From DASZHJ01 sp035517495 (lineage in GTDB: Bacteria > Pseudomonadota > Alphaproteobacteria > ATCC43930 > CGMCC-115725), in the NCBI GenBank assembly GCA_035517495.1, contig DATIYT010000129.1, forward strand, positions 32,102-96,101: a DNA stretch of 64,000 nucleotides, written 5' to 3'. Below are positions 34,181-43,397 of this stretch, one piece after another; positions within the stretch are counted from its first letter, which is position 1; the number at the start of each line of letters is the position of its first letter. The notes under the pieces are model-generated. The model saw only the letters and a list, made by a program, of their open reading frames with translations. It searched no databases and was not told the DNA's origin. The position numbers and the translations under genes are program-made.

Positions 34181-35302
34181 CTAGCTCATCGCCGTCACTT
34201 TTCTGAAGCGCAGGAGCGCCAGCGCGAAGAACAAGCCGCCGATCACCGCGACGATCGCATATTCCCGCCACACCACGTCGAATCCGGCGCCTCGGTAGAG
34301 GATCGCCTGCGCGAACGAGACGAAGTGCGTCGAGGGTGACGCCTCCATGATGCTCGCAAGCCATGGCGGCATGCTCTCGAGCGGCGTGTTGCTGCCTGAG
34401 AGCATGTTCATCGGCAGAAACACCAGCATGAACAGCAGGCCCAATTGCGGCATGGAGCGTGCGACAGTGCCAAGGAAAATGCCGATGGCGGTCGCGAAGA
34501 ACAGGTAGATCATCACACCCACCATGAAGAGCGGAATCGAACCCGCGATCGGCACCGCAAGGATTGTTCGCACCACCAGATAGAGCGAGAGACCGACCGC
34601 CACGGTGATCACCAGCCCGTTGGCCCAGACCTTCGACATCGCGATCTCGAAGGGAGTGAGCGGCATCACCAGCAGATGATCCATGGTTCCGTGCTCGCGT
34701 TCCCTCACGATCGCGGCGCCCGCCAAAATAATCGCGAGCATCGTCACGTTGTTGATGATGCCCATGACGCTGGTGAACCACGCCGTGGCGACGTTGGGGT
34801 TGAAGGCAATACGCACCACCAGATTGACCGTCGATAGCGGCGCCCCTTCCGCGTGGGAGAGAAAATCCGCAATCTCCGTTGTAATGATCTGCTGGATGTT
34901 GTCCGCGCCGAGGCCCGCCTGGACCATCGCGGTCGCGTCGACGTTCACCTGCAGTCCCGGATGGCGTCCGCCCAGTACATCGCGCGCGAAATTCGGGGGA
35001 ATGTCGATGACGAAGGTATAGCGGCCGGCATTCATCAACGCCACGATGTCGCGCTCCGCGACAAATTGCGGCGATTGGAAGTAGGGCGGAAGGAAGGCGT
35101 GCGCGATGCGGCGCGAGAGTTCGGAGTGGTCTTCATCGACGATCGCGATCGAGGCATTGTGTAGTTCCTGCGAACTGCTCTCCGACTGCGCGATGATCGC
35201 CAGTGAAAACGCGTAGATCACCAATCCCAGCAGTACATAGTCATTGAGGAAGCTGCGCAGCTCCTTGGTGCCGAGCCAGAAGATATTGGAGAGCTTGCGC
35301 AT
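34181..35302 (-). CDS. ABC-2 type transporter permease, YhhJ-like
   Basis: 373 residues. One N-terminal membrane helix (LLGLVIYAFSLAIIA), a periplasmic domain of about 130 residues, and five or six C-terminal helices (MGIINNVTMLAIILAG onward) with VREREHGTMDHLLVMPLTP match ABC2 permeases of the YhhJ type. It is the last gene of a three-gene operon with RbbA-like and HlyD-like genes. The exported substrate is unknown; such systems resemble multidrug or toxin exporters. Confidence 0.88.
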   Translation of the reverse strand: MRKLSNIFWLGTKELRSFLNDYVLLGLVIYAFSLAIIAQSESSSQELHNASIAIVDEDHSELSRRIAHAFLPPYFQSPQFVAERDIVALMNAGRYTFVIDIPPNFARDVLGGRHPGLQVNVDATAMVQAGLGADNIQQIITTEIADFLSHAEGAPLSTVNLVVRIAFNPNVATAWFTSVMGIINNVTMLAIILAGAAIVREREHGTMDHLLVMPLTPFEIAMSKVWANGLVITVAVGLSLYLVVRTILAVPIAGSIPLFMVGVMIYLFFATAIGIFLGTVARSMPQLGLLFMLVFLPMNMLSGSNTPLESMPPWLASIMEASPSTHFVSFAQAILYRGAGFDVVWREYAIVAVIGGLFFALALLRFRKVTAMS

Positions 35303-35316
35303 CGCCCCGGCGCTCC

Positions 35317-38070
35317 TCAGCGTTCCTGTTTGCGCAGCAGCAGCAACGCGATCGATATCAAGATCGGCGCGAAGATCGCCAAGGCCCCGATGTCGATGCC
35401 CAGATCCTCGAAGCCAAGCCCCTTGGTGAACGTACCGACGCTGATCGGAACGAAGTACGTCATCGGAAAAACTCGGCCCATGAAGCGGGCGGCGCCGGCG
35501 AGCGAGGAAACCGGCACCAACATTCCCGAAAACTGTGTTGCCGGCAGCACGGTCAGGATAGCGGTACCGAACAGCGCCGCGATCTGGGTTCGTGTGAAGG
35601 CGGAAATCACCATGCCGTAAGCAGTGGTATTGGTGACATAGATAAGGACACCCAGGAGGAGCGCGGCGAAGCTGCCTTTGAGCGGGACCTGGAACACGAA
35701 CAGCGCCATCAGGAACAGCAGCATGAAATTGAGCATGGCAACGGCGACATAGGGCACCTGCTTGCCCAGCAAGAATTCGAGTCGCGTCACCGGCGTGACG
35801 TAGAGATTGGTGATCGAGCCCAATTCCTTCTCGCGCACGATCGCGAGCGCCATCAGTATCGCCGGGAATAACGCCAGCAACAGCGATATGGTCGCGGGCA
35901 CCATCGCGTAGACGCTGTCGAAGTTTTGGTTGTACTTGAAGCGGATCTCGATATTGGCGGGCGCCGCCGCTCCGGGCTGCGTGGTCTTCACCGCGGGGTC
36001 GGAAAGGTAGAGCTGATGCATGCCCTCGAGGTACCCGCGAATGGTCTGAGCCCGGAACGGCATCGCGCCGTCGACCCAGGCGCTAACCCAAACCGGTCTT
36101 CCGCGCTTGATATTGCGGCCAAACGCGGGGGGAATTTCGATCGCCGCCTTGATAGTGCCGTTCTTGAGCCGGCTCTCGAGATCGGCATAGTCCGTGAGCG
36201 GCGGCCTTTCGGTGAAATAGGTCGAGCCTCTGAGCTCTTCGAGATAGGCGCGGCTTTCCGGCGACTTGTCGCGATCGAGCACGGCGAAGGAGAGGTTGTC
36301 CACGTCGGTCGAGATGCCGAAGCCGAAGACGAGCATGAGAAACGCGGTGCCGAAGAGCGCAAAGCCGATGCGGATGGGATCGCGCAGCAACTCCAGGGCC
36401 TCCCGGATCGTGTAGGCGAAGAGCCGCTGCAGACTGAGCCAAAGTCGGTGGGGTTGAGCGCGCGGGCACGCAGCAGGCATTGTCTGCCCTGCCGCTTGGC
36501 GTGCAGCGGTCGACTGATCGACGGGTGTCTTAGGCTCCGCTTCCTCGAGATAGACAATGAACGCGTCTTCGAGCGAGGCGGCGCCGCGCGCTCGCACAAG
36601 ACCCGCGGGTGTGTCCGTCGCGAGTACCCGGCCCGAGTCCATGAGCGACAGGCGGTCGCAGCGTTCGGCTTCGTTCATGAAATGGGTGGAAACAAATATC
36701 GTGACGCCCTGGTTGCGCGAGAGGTCGACCAGCAATTCCCAAAACCTGTCGCGCGCCAGCGGATCGACGCCGGAGGTAGGCTCGTCCAGGATCAGCATCT
36801 CCGGCTCGTGCACGACGGCGACGGCAAGCGAGAGCCGCTGGCGGATGCCGAGTGGCAGGTCGGCCGCGCGGTAGTCGACGTACGCCCCGAGCTCGAAGCG
36901 CTCGATCAGCGCCTCGATGCGCGCCTTCCCCTTGGCCGGCGGCAGGTGAAAGAGCCGGGCGTGCAGATCGAGGTTCTGCCGCACCGTAAGCTCCGTATAA
37001 AGCGAGAAAGACTGCGACATGTATCCAACCCGCATCCGCGATTGGAGGTCGTGCGCATCCACCGGCCGGCCGAACAGCAGCGCCTCGCCCGCGCTTGGCG
37101 GCAGCAGGCCGGTCAGCATCTTCATCGTCGTGGTCTTGCCGCTGCCATTCGAGCCGACAAAGCCGAATATCTCTCCGCGCTCGATGGTAAAGTTCACCCG
37201 GTTGACCGCGATGAAGTCGCCGAAACGACGGGTGAGGTCGCGCGCGACGATAACCGGCTCGGCGTCAAATTCGCGGCGCGGCGGAATGCTGAGCGCCTTG
37301 TGGCCGGCGCGGAGCGCCTCGGGCAGCAGCGCGATGAAGGCGTCCTCGATCGTGGGCGTCCCAGTCCGACTTTTGAGTTCCGACGGCGTTCCAGCCGCCA
37401 GGACCCGGCCCGCATTCATGGCAATGAGCCATTGGAAGCGCTCGGCCTCTTCCATATAGGCCGTCGCGACAATCACGCTCATGGCGGACCGGCGCCAGCG
37501 CATGCGGTCGATCAGCTCCCAGAATTGCCGGCGTGAGAGCGGATCGACGCCCGTCGTGGGCTCGTCGAGAATGAGCAGGTCGGGATCGTGGATCAGCGAG
37601 CAGCAGAGCCCGAGCTTCTGCCGCATTCCCCCCGACAGCTTCTTGGCCGCGCGGCCGGAGAAGGGCGCAAGTCCGGTTGATTCCATGAGCTCGGCGACCC
37701 GCCAGGCGCGCTCGGCGCGCGACTGACCGAAGAGTCGGCTGAAGAATTCGATATTCTCGCGAACGCTGAGATCGGGATAGAGGTTCCTGCCCAAGCCCTG
37801 CGGCATATAGGCGATACGCGGGCAAGTTCGCGAGCGGTGCGCGGCATCCGCCATGTTTCCGCCGAGGACCGTGACCGTTCCGGTCTGGATTTGCCGAGCG
37901 CCGGCGATAAGGCTCAGCAAGGTCGACTTGCCGACGCCATCGGGGCCTACCAGCCCGACCATGCCGCCGGCCGGCAGCGCGAGCGTGACGGCGTCGAGCG
38001 CAAGCCGGCCGCCGTATCGGTGCGTTACCGTGTCGAGACGGGCGGCGGCCGCCGTGTCGCGGCCATTCAT
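35317..38070 (-). CDS. rbbA: RbbA-like fused ABC transporter (two ATPase domains plus permease)
   Basis: 917 residues. Two complete ATP-binding domains are visible: the first has GPDGVGKST (residues 42-50), LSGGMRQKLG and LLILDEPTTGVDP; the second, after about residue 270, has GSNGSGKTT and MLILDEPTSGVDP, but its signature is LPLGIRQRLS rather than LSGGQ. From about residue 540 an ABC2-type permease domain with six helices follows. This layout is that of RbbA/YhiH. Start and upstream stop overlap (ATGA), so it is coupled to the HlyD-like gene. Confidence 0.9.
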   Translation of the reverse strand: MNGRDTAAAARLDTVTHRYGGRLALDAVTLALPAGGMVGLVGPDGVGKSTLLSLIAGARQIQTGTVTVLGGNMADAAHRSRTCPRIAYMPQGLGRNLYPDLSVRENIEFFSRLFGQSRAERAWRVAELMESTGLAPFSGRAAKKLSGGMRQKLGLCCSLIHDPDLLILDEPTTGVDPLSRRQFWELIDRMRWRRSAMSVIVATAYMEEAERFQWLIAMNAGRVLAAGTPSELKSRTGTPTIEDAFIALLPEALRAGHKALSIPPRREFDAEPVIVARDLTRRFGDFIAVNRVNFTIERGEIFGFVGSNGSGKTTTMKMLTGLLPPSAGEALLFGRPVDAHDLQSRMRVGYMSQSFSLYTELTVRQNLDLHARLFHLPPAKGKARIEALIERFELGAYVDYRAADLPLGIRQRLSLAVAVVHEPEMLILDEPTSGVDPLARDRFWELLVDLSRNQGVTIFVSTHFMNEAERCDRLSLMDSGRVLATDTPAGLVRARGAASLEDAFIVYLEEAEPKTPVDQSTAARQAAGQTMPAACPRAQPHRLWLSLQRLFAYTIREALELLRDPIRIGFALFGTAFLMLVFGFGISTDVDNLSFAVLDRDKSPESRAYLEELRGSTYFTERPPLTDYADLESRLKNGTIKAAIEIPPAFGRNIKRGRPVWVSAWVDGAMPFRAQTIRGYLEGMHQLYLSDPAVKTTQPGAAAPANIEIRFKYNQNFDSVYAMVPATISLLLALFPAILMALAIVREKELGSITNLYVTPVTRLEFLLGKQVPYVAVAMLNFMLLFLMALFVFQVPLKGSFAALLLGVLIYVTNTTAYGMVISAFTRTQIAALFGTAILTVLPATQFSGMLVPVSSLAGAARFMGRVFPMTYFVPISVGTFTKGLGFEDLGIDIGALAIFAPILISIALLLLRKQER

Positions 38071-39167
38071 TCAGACGCGTCTCCCTGTAGTTGCGGGGGC
38101 CACGCGACGGCTGGGTCGGTGCGCACATAGGCGATGCCGGGAAGCCCGCTGCGAACCAACTCTCCCTTGCCGCGCAACCGCTCCGGATCGATCCGCACGC
38201 GAATGCGGAACATGAGCTTGTCCCGCTCCTCCTTGGTCTCCACGGTTTTCGGCGTGAACTGCGCCTGGCTCGCGACAAACACGACTTTGGAGGGGATCGG
38301 GTGTGTGGGATAGGCGTCAAGCAGGATGCGGGCGTCGGAGCCGATCTTGACGCGACCCGCCTCCAAGGTCGGCAAGTAAATGTCCATGTAGACGTAACCG
38401 ACATCCAGCATGGTGAAGACTTTGCCGCCGGCCGGCAGGACCTCGCCCACGTTCGCGACGCGGTATTGGATGCGACCATCGCGCGGCGCGACCAGCGAAT
38501 TATCGGCGATCTCAACCGAGTACAGCTCGACATCGTGAGTCGCCGCTTCGAGTGCCTGCTCGGCCTCGCCAACCCGGAAGTTGGCGGCGTTGAGCGCAGC
38601 AACAGCAGCATCGACCTGCTGCTGGCGCTGATCAAGCGTCTCTTTGGGCATATAGCCCTTCGGTACCAGAGACCGCGCGCGCTCGAGTTCCTGCTGCGCA
38701 AACAGCAGTTGACTCTTTTGCTGCTCGACATTGGCTTTCGCTTCGTCGAGCGTCTTCTGCGACTGCTGCACCTGCGCCTGCGCCTTCTTGAGCGAGGCCT
38801 CGAGATCGCGGGTGTCCATCAGCGCGACCACCTGACCCGCCGTTACCAAGTCGCCCTCATCGGCCATGAGCTTTGCGATGCGGCCCGCATATTTCGTCTC
38901 GATGTCGATCTCGTCGGCCTCGATGCGGCCATTACCCGAAAAGATGCCGGGCGGAAGCTGATCCTGCGATTGTCGCCACAGATAGGCACCGCCGAACCCG
39001 GCCGCGAGCAGGATGAGCAGCGCCAGAGCCCGCTTGAGCCACCGCCCGCGTCGTGGCGGCGGAACGGGCGGGAGGATCGTCGCCGGCAATTGGCTCGGCA
39101 CGAGCGCTCCGCCCGAAGGCTCGATCAGTTCGGTTGGCGGCGCGCCGCCGATCTTGTCTTCGCTCAT
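38067..39167 (-). CDS. HlyD-family periplasmic adaptor protein
   Basis: 366 residues. An N-terminal membrane anchor (LKRALALLILLAAGFGGAYLW, about residues 44-65) is followed by a lipoyl half-motif, a long coiled coil (SLKKAQAQVQQSQKTLDEAK and on), and the second lipoyl half LVAPRDGRIQYRVANVGEVL. It would link the inner-membrane RbbA/YhhJ-like pump to an outer-membrane channel, as YhiI does. First gene of the operon. Confidence 0.9.
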   Translation of the reverse strand: MSEDKIGGAPPTELIEPSGGALVPSQLPATILPPVPPPRRGRWLKRALALLILLAAGFGGAYLWRQSQDQLPPGIFSGNGRIEADEIDIETKYAGRIAKLMADEGDLVTAGQVVALMDTRDLEASLKKAQAQVQQSQKTLDEAKANVEQQKSQLLFAQQELERARSLVPKGYMPKETLDQRQQQVDAAVAALNAANFRVGEAEQALEAATHDVELYSVEIADNSLVAPRDGRIQYRVANVGEVLPAGGKVFTMLDVGYVYMDIYLPTLEAGRVKIGSDARILLDAYPTHPIPSKVVFVASQAQFTPKTVETKEERDKLMFRIRVRIDPERLRGKGELVRSGLPGIAYVRTDPAVAWPPQLQGDASE

Positions 39168-39355
39168 GGTCTCGATCTCAATTCTCGGGCCGCCGAAGCA
39201 GAGCGCGGCATTCCGGCGCGAGCGGTGCCATCATGCCGCGTTTGGAGACGCAAACCCCAGGCATTTATATGCCCCTTCCAGACCCCCTCGCCTGCCGAAT
39301 GCGGCTGTCGTAGTTTCAAAGGCAGTCTCGGCGTTAGCGTCAAACGGAGGCGGTC

Positions 39356-40252
39356 ATGAAGCTCGGCATAACCTTGCCCCTCATCGATATCGGCGGCGAT
39401 CCCGGAACGGTGCGGGAATTCGCGCAGGCTGCCGAGGCCTATGGCTACGATCACCTCGGCGTCGCCGATCACGTGCTGGGAGTGAACGTCGCGAGCCGGC
39501 CCGATTGGGGGAACCGTAACACTTCGGCCGATCTCTTTCACGATCCCTTCGTGCTGTTCGGATATCTGAGCGCCGCCACCAGCAAAATCGGCTTCGCGAC
39601 CGAGGTGCTGATCTTGGCGCAGCGCCAGGTTGTCCTGGTGGCGAAGCAAGCGGCGTCGCTGGCGGTGCTCTCGGGCGACCGACTTCGCCTGGGTGTCGGC
39701 GTCGGCTGGAACGAGACCGAGTTCATCGGCCTCAACGAGAATTTTCGCGACCGCGGCCGGCGCTCGGAGGAACAGGTCGAGGTGATGCGCCGGCTTTGGG
39801 CCGAACCTCATGTGACCTTCAAGGGACGCTGGCACACCATTAGCGATGCCGGGATCAACCCTCTGCCGCCCCGGCGCCGCGTCCCGGTCTGGTTTGGCGG
39901 ACACGAGGAGGTGACGTTGAAGCGGATTGCGAAATTGGGCGATGGCTGGATGATGCTGGCCCACCCCGCGGGCGAGAAGGCGGCGTCCGAGTTCGCCAAG
40001 CTCCGCCGCTTCGCCGAAGCGGAAGGACGCGATCCCCGCACCATCGGCATCGAGGTCTGGGTCTCGACCGGCGAGGGCAACGCGGCCGATTGGCGCCGGG
40101 AATTCCAGTGGTGGAAAGATGCGGGCGTGACGCATGTCACCGTCAACAGCACCTATGCCCGGATGCACCATCGGCGCATTGCGGGCCGCACGCTCGTCGA
40201 TCACATGGTGGCGCTGCGTCAGTATCGGGATGCGGTTGCCGATCTCCTCTGA
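39356..40252 (+). CDS. LLM-class flavin-dependent oxidoreductase
   Basis: 298 residues of the luciferase-like TIM barrel. MKLGITLPLIDIGGDPGTVREFAQAAE at the start, LRLGVGVGWNETEFIGL and VPVWFGGHEEVTLKRIAKLGDGW are characteristic of the F420/FMN-dependent oxidoreductase subgroup. Cofactor and substrate are not certain. ACGGAGG precedes the ATG. It converges with a cytochrome c gene. Confidence 0.88.
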   Translation: MKLGITLPLIDIGGDPGTVREFAQAAEAYGYDHLGVADHVLGVNVASRPDWGNRNTSADLFHDPFVLFGYLSAATSKIGFATEVLILAQRQVVLVAKQAASLAVLSGDRLRLGVGVGWNETEFIGLNENFRDRGRRSEEQVEVMRRLWAEPHVTFKGRWHTISDAGINPLPPRRRVPVWFGGHEEVTLKRIAKLGDGWMMLAHPAGEKAASEFAKLRRFAEAEGRDPRTIGIEVWVSTGEGNAADWRREFQWWKDAGVTHVTVNSTYARMHHRRIAGRTLVDHMVALRQYRDAVADLL

Positions 40253-40275
40253 AGAGCGCATCGCTTCGACCCTGC

Positions 40276-40614
40276 TTAGCGGGCGTCGCGCAGGCTCAGA
40301 ATATAGACGACGATCTCGTCCAGCTCGGTCGCGGTCAGCTTGATATTGGGCATGTGCGGATGCGGCGTGGTGAGGAACGCGCGCAGCGAAGTCTCGGATG
40401 TGGAGGGCTGAAGCGCGATTGCGGTAAAACTCGGCACGCCTGGTTTCGGACTCTTCAGATCGCCGGGCGCAACCGAGTGACACTCGCTGCACCAGGAGTG
40501 CGCGAGGGTTTCGCCTGGGCTCGCATCTCTCTGCTCGCTTCCGGCCGCAAGGGCCGGGCCGGCCCAAAGTACGGCCAGAACGGATAGGGAGCGCCGCCAG
40601 ATCATCCCGCTCAT
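40276..40614 (-). CDS. Small exported c-type cytochrome
   Basis: About 112 residues (ATG 40605 is an alternative start). A signal peptide ends near ALAAG. A single haem site, CSECH, follows, with Met in HPHMPNIKLT as the likely axial ligand and a final LDEIVVYILSLR helix, typical of class I cytochromes c. It is a periplasmic electron carrier. It is divergent from the CBS operon across an FNR/FixK-type box. Confidence 0.87.
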   Translation of the reverse strand: MSGMIWRRSLSVLAVLWAGPALAAGSEQRDASPGETLAHSWCSECHSVAPGDLKSPKPGVPSFTAIALQPSTSETSLRAFLTTPHPHMPNIKLTATELDEIVVYILSLRDAR

Positions 40615-40664
40615 CCCATGCGATTTTGACGCCTTGAACTTGCCCCGCCTCGATTTCGGTGGGA

Positions 40665-40706
40665 TTGAGCTATGTCAAGGTGCCAAAGCGGCCGGTGCCC
40701 GATATT
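40665..40706 (+). promoter_or_regulatory. FNR/FixK-type box and -10 ahead of the CBS operon
   Basis: TTGAGCTATGTCAA (40665-40678) has the TTGA-N6-TCAA pattern of FNR/FixK sites. GATATT at 40701-40706 lies where a -10 should be if the box is centred at -41.5, the class II activator position. That gives a transcript start near 40713, 13 bases before the ATG. The same box could also act on the divergent cytochrome gene, though no good -10 is seen there. Confidence 0.6.
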
Positions 40707-40725
40707 CCCAAATAAAACCCTAGGG

Positions 40726-41160
40726 ATGGTGACTGAGATGACCATGCGACGTATGTCGGAGATTGTCCGGCACCAGAACCCCGTGGCTCTGGCACCGGAT
40801 ACGACCGTGCAAGAGGCCTGTCGGCGCATGCGCGAGCGCCGTGTCGGGGCGGTGTTGGTGATCGAGGGTGACCGGCGTCTGATCGGTATCTTCACCGGCC
40901 GCGACGCGATCTGCCGAGTGCTGGCTGAGCGGCGTGATCCGGCCGTCACGCGCCTCGCCGAAGTGATGACGGGCGATCCCGCCACCATGGCGCCGAGCAG
41001 GACGGCGATCGAGGCGCTGCGGTTGATGCACGAGCGCGGGTTCCGTCACATTCCGGTTGTCGAGGCCGGAAAACTCTTGGGGGTCGTGTCGCGCGGCGAC
41101 TTCCGCGGGCTGGAGCAAGACCGGCTGGACGAGGAGACCTTGCTGTGGGAGCAGATTTAG
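40726..41160 (+). CDS. Two-CBS-domain protein
   Basis: 144 residues from the ATG at 40726 (ATG 40738 possible). Two CBS repeats fill the protein: MSEIVRHQNPVALAPDTTVQEACRRM to GIFTGRDAICRVL, and VMTGDPATMAPSRTAIEALRLM to GVVSRGDFRGLE. CBS pairs usually bind adenine nucleotides and act as energy sensors. It is the first gene of a probable operon with DUF3775 and HPF-cold-shock genes and has an FNR-type box upstream. Confidence 0.9.
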   Translation: MVTEMTMRRMSEIVRHQNPVALAPDTTVQEACRRMRERRVGAVLVIEGDRRLIGIFTGRDAICRVLAERRDPAVTRLAEVMTGDPATMAPSRTAIEALRLMHERGFRHIPVVEAGKLLGVVSRGDFRGLEQDRLDEETLLWEQI

Positions 41161-41263
41161 CATTCGATACCCGACGGCGGCCGGCATTTGACGGGGATCA
41201 ATGGCTCCGCGGCCGAGACCTGGTTTGTTGAGCGGTCCGCAACCGGAGCTTGTGAGCGTTTCG

Positions 41264-41698
41264 ATGACCGATAGTCCCGATGACACCCCGGTCGAATTAA
41301 ATATAAGCAGCGAGAAAGTGTGCTTCATCATCGTCAAGGCGCGCGAATTCGACGTCAAGGTGGAGCCCGTCGAGCCCGATCCCGGCTCGAACCCCGCCGA
41401 CACCGGCGAGCGCGAGGTGATCGAGGACTATGCCGATGACCCGACCGCCGCCGAGTTGCGCGAGGCCATCGATGACCTGAACGAGGATGAGGTTACGGAC
41501 TTGATCGCCTTGGCATGGCTCGGGCGCGGTGACTTCAGCTTGCGAGAATGGCCGGAGGCGCGGCGACTCGCCGCCGAACGCCACCGCCGGCACTCCGCCA
41601 ATTACCTCATGGGAATCCCGAACCTCGGCGATTTTCTGGAGGAAGGCTTCACCCAGCTCGGCCACTCCTGCGAGGATTTCGAGATCGGTCGGCTCTGA
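41264..41698 (+). CDS. DUF3775 family protein
   Basis: 144 residues from the ATG at 41264 (MTDSPDDTPVELNISSEKVC). The highly acidic middle (DYADDPTAAELREAIDDLNEDE) and the pattern LIALAWLGRGDFS to NYLMGIPNLGDFLEEGFTQLG match DUF3775. Function is unknown; it is cytoplasmic. It sits between the CBS and HPF-like genes, 18 bases before the latter. Confidence 0.85.
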   Translation: MTDSPDDTPVELNISSEKVCFIIVKAREFDVKVEPVEPDPGSNPADTGEREVIEDYADDPTAAELREAIDDLNEDEVTDLIALAWLGRGDFSLREWPEARRLAAERHRRHSANYLMGIPNLGDFLEEGFTQLGHSCEDFEIGRL

Positions 41699-41716
41699 CC
41701 GTAGATAGGGTTTTCC

Positions 41717-42298
41717 ATGCAAACTCCGCTGCAAATCACGTTTCGAAACCTCGATCGCTCGGAAGCGGTTGAAGCCAAGGTGCGCGAGCGCGTCGATGAA
41801 CTCGAGCAATTCTACGACCGCATCACGGCCTGCCGCGTGGTGATCGAGGAGCCGATGCGACGGCATCACAAGGGCAATCTGTTTCATGTGCGCGTCGACC
41901 TGAGCGTGCCGGGCCGAGAGATTGTCGTGAAGCGCGACCCGGCCCAGCATCGCTCGCACGAGGACATCTACGTCGCAGTACGCGACTGCTTCGACGCGGT
42001 GCGCCGCCAGCTTGAGGATCACGTCCGCCGCGCCCGCGGCGACGTCAAGACGCATGAGGCGCCGAACCATGGACGGGTTCTGCGCCTGATGCCCGAGGAG
42101 GGCTATGGCTTCATCGCCGCCACGGATGGCACCGAGGTTTATTTCCATCGCAATGCCGTCAGCGGCAACGGCTTCGACAAGATGAAGGAAGGCGATCCAG
42201 TGCGCTTCGTTGTACGCGAGGGCGAAGGCGAGAAGGGACCGCAGGCGAGTACAGTGATCCCGATCGGCAAGCACCACCCCGAGCCATCGCGACCCTGA
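41717..42298 (+). CDS. Ribosome hibernation factor (HPF/RaiA) fused to a cold-shock domain
   Basis: 193 residues. The N-terminal part (about 1-110) is an HPF/RaiA/YfiA ribosome-binding domain: PLQITFRNLDRSEAVEAKVRERVDEL and HRSHEDIYVAVRDCFDAVRRQLED. From about residue 118 a cold-shock domain follows, HGRVLRLMPEEGYGFI with the RNA-binding GYGFI motif and VYFHRNAV. HPF-type proteins silence ribosomes in starvation; the cold-shock domain could add RNA binding. With an FNR-type box upstream this suggests a low-oxygen or stationary-phase role. Confidence 0.88.
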   Translation: MQTPLQITFRNLDRSEAVEAKVRERVDELEQFYDRITACRVVIEEPMRRHHKGNLFHVRVDLSVPGREIVVKRDPAQHRSHEDIYVAVRDCFDAVRRQLEDHVRRARGDVKTHEAPNHGRVLRLMPEEGYGFIAATDGTEVYFHRNAVSGNGFDKMKEGDPVRFVVREGEGEKGPQASTVIPIGKHHPEPSRP

Positions 42299-42375
42299 GT
42301 AACTTCAACTTCTCCGGGCGCGCGTGGTAGGATTTAGCGTCACGGTGCATTCCCTCGGACCGCACAGGAGAGACC

Positions 42376-43359
42376 ATGAGGCGCCGCCGCGCGATCGCGC
42401 TTCTGGGTGGCGCCGCGGTGGCCGCATCGCTTGCGGCGCGCGCGCAACAGCCTCAGCAATCACGGCGAATCGGCATCCTCATCGGCAGCGATGTCAGCAC
42501 CGAGAGCCGGATCCGGGCCATTGTCGAGGGACTGCGCGAGCTCGGCTGGCGCGACGGCGAGAACGTCCGGATCGAGCGCATCCTTACATCGCCCGATCCC
42601 GACCAAATGCGCCGCGCCGCCGCGGATCTGGCGGCGCGGGCGCCAGACGTGATTGTGGCCAACGGGACGGCGTTGCTGCAGGCGGCCCTGGCGGCGACGC
42701 GCACCATTCCGATCGTGTTCTTTTCCGTATCCGATCCGGTCGCGCTTGGCGTCGTCGCAAGCCTTGCGCATCCCGGCGGCAACGTCACTGGCTTTGCAAA
42801 CTACGAACCCGCGATGGCGAGCAAGTGGCTGGAGCTTCTCAAGGAAACGGACGCGAGACTGGTGAGCGTCGCAGTGCTCTACAATCCCAAGACGGCGCCA
42901 TTCGGCGCGCTGATGCTCCAAACGCTCGAGGCTGCCGCAGCCAATTTTTCGGTGACCATATCCGCCGCCCTGGTTCATCAGAGAAGTGACTTGGAGCAAG
43001 CCATCTCCGCGCTTGCGGCTACTCAAGGCAGCGGCCTCATCGTCGGACCGGACAATTTCACCGTCAATAACTGCGCCGAGATCACCGCGCTTGCCGCCCG
43101 CTATCGTATCACCGCCATATATCCGCTGCGGCTTTTTGCGGAAAATGGCGGTTTGATCGTCTATGGTGTCGATCTCGTTGAGCAGGCAAGGCGCGGCGCG
43201 AGTTACGTCAGTAGGATTCTCGGCGGGGAGAACCCTGCCGAGCTTCCGGTGCAACAGCCGACGAAGTACGAGATGATCATCAACCTCAAAACCGCGCGGG
43301 CGCTTGACCTCACCATTCCTTCAGCGCTGCTCGTGCAAGCCGATGAGGTGATCGAGTAG
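42376..43359 (+). CDS. ABC_sub_bind-type substrate-binding protein
   Basis: 327 residues. A Tat-like signal RRRRAIALLGGAAVAA begins the protein. The core, with RRIGILIGSDV, LRELGWRDGENVRIE, DVIVANGTALLQAAL and HPGGNVTGF, is the PF04392 family of periplasmic binding proteins. No permease or ATPase gene is next to it, so it is an orphan. The ligand is unknown. A GGAGAG ribosome site is present. Confidence 0.88.
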   Translation: MRRRRAIALLGGAAVAASLAARAQQPQQSRRIGILIGSDVSTESRIRAIVEGLRELGWRDGENVRIERILTSPDPDQMRRAAADLAARAPDVIVANGTALLQAALAATRTIPIVFFSVSDPVALGVVASLAHPGGNVTGFANYEPAMASKWLELLKETDARLVSVAVLYNPKTAPFGALMLQTLEAAAANFSVTISAALVHQRSDLEQAISALAATQGSGLIVGPDNFTVNNCAEITALAARYRITAIYPLRLFAENGGLIVYGVDLVEQARRGASYVSRILGGENPAELPVQQPTKYEMIINLKTARALDLTIPSALLVQADEVIE

Positions 43360-43397
43360 CAAGCGAAATCGGAGTAGTTCGGCAATACGGAGGATTC

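Noticed and set aside
35926..37536. 536-codon frame antisense to the RbbA-like gene
   Set aside because: Lies entirely inside a well supported ABC transporter gene and shows no domain.
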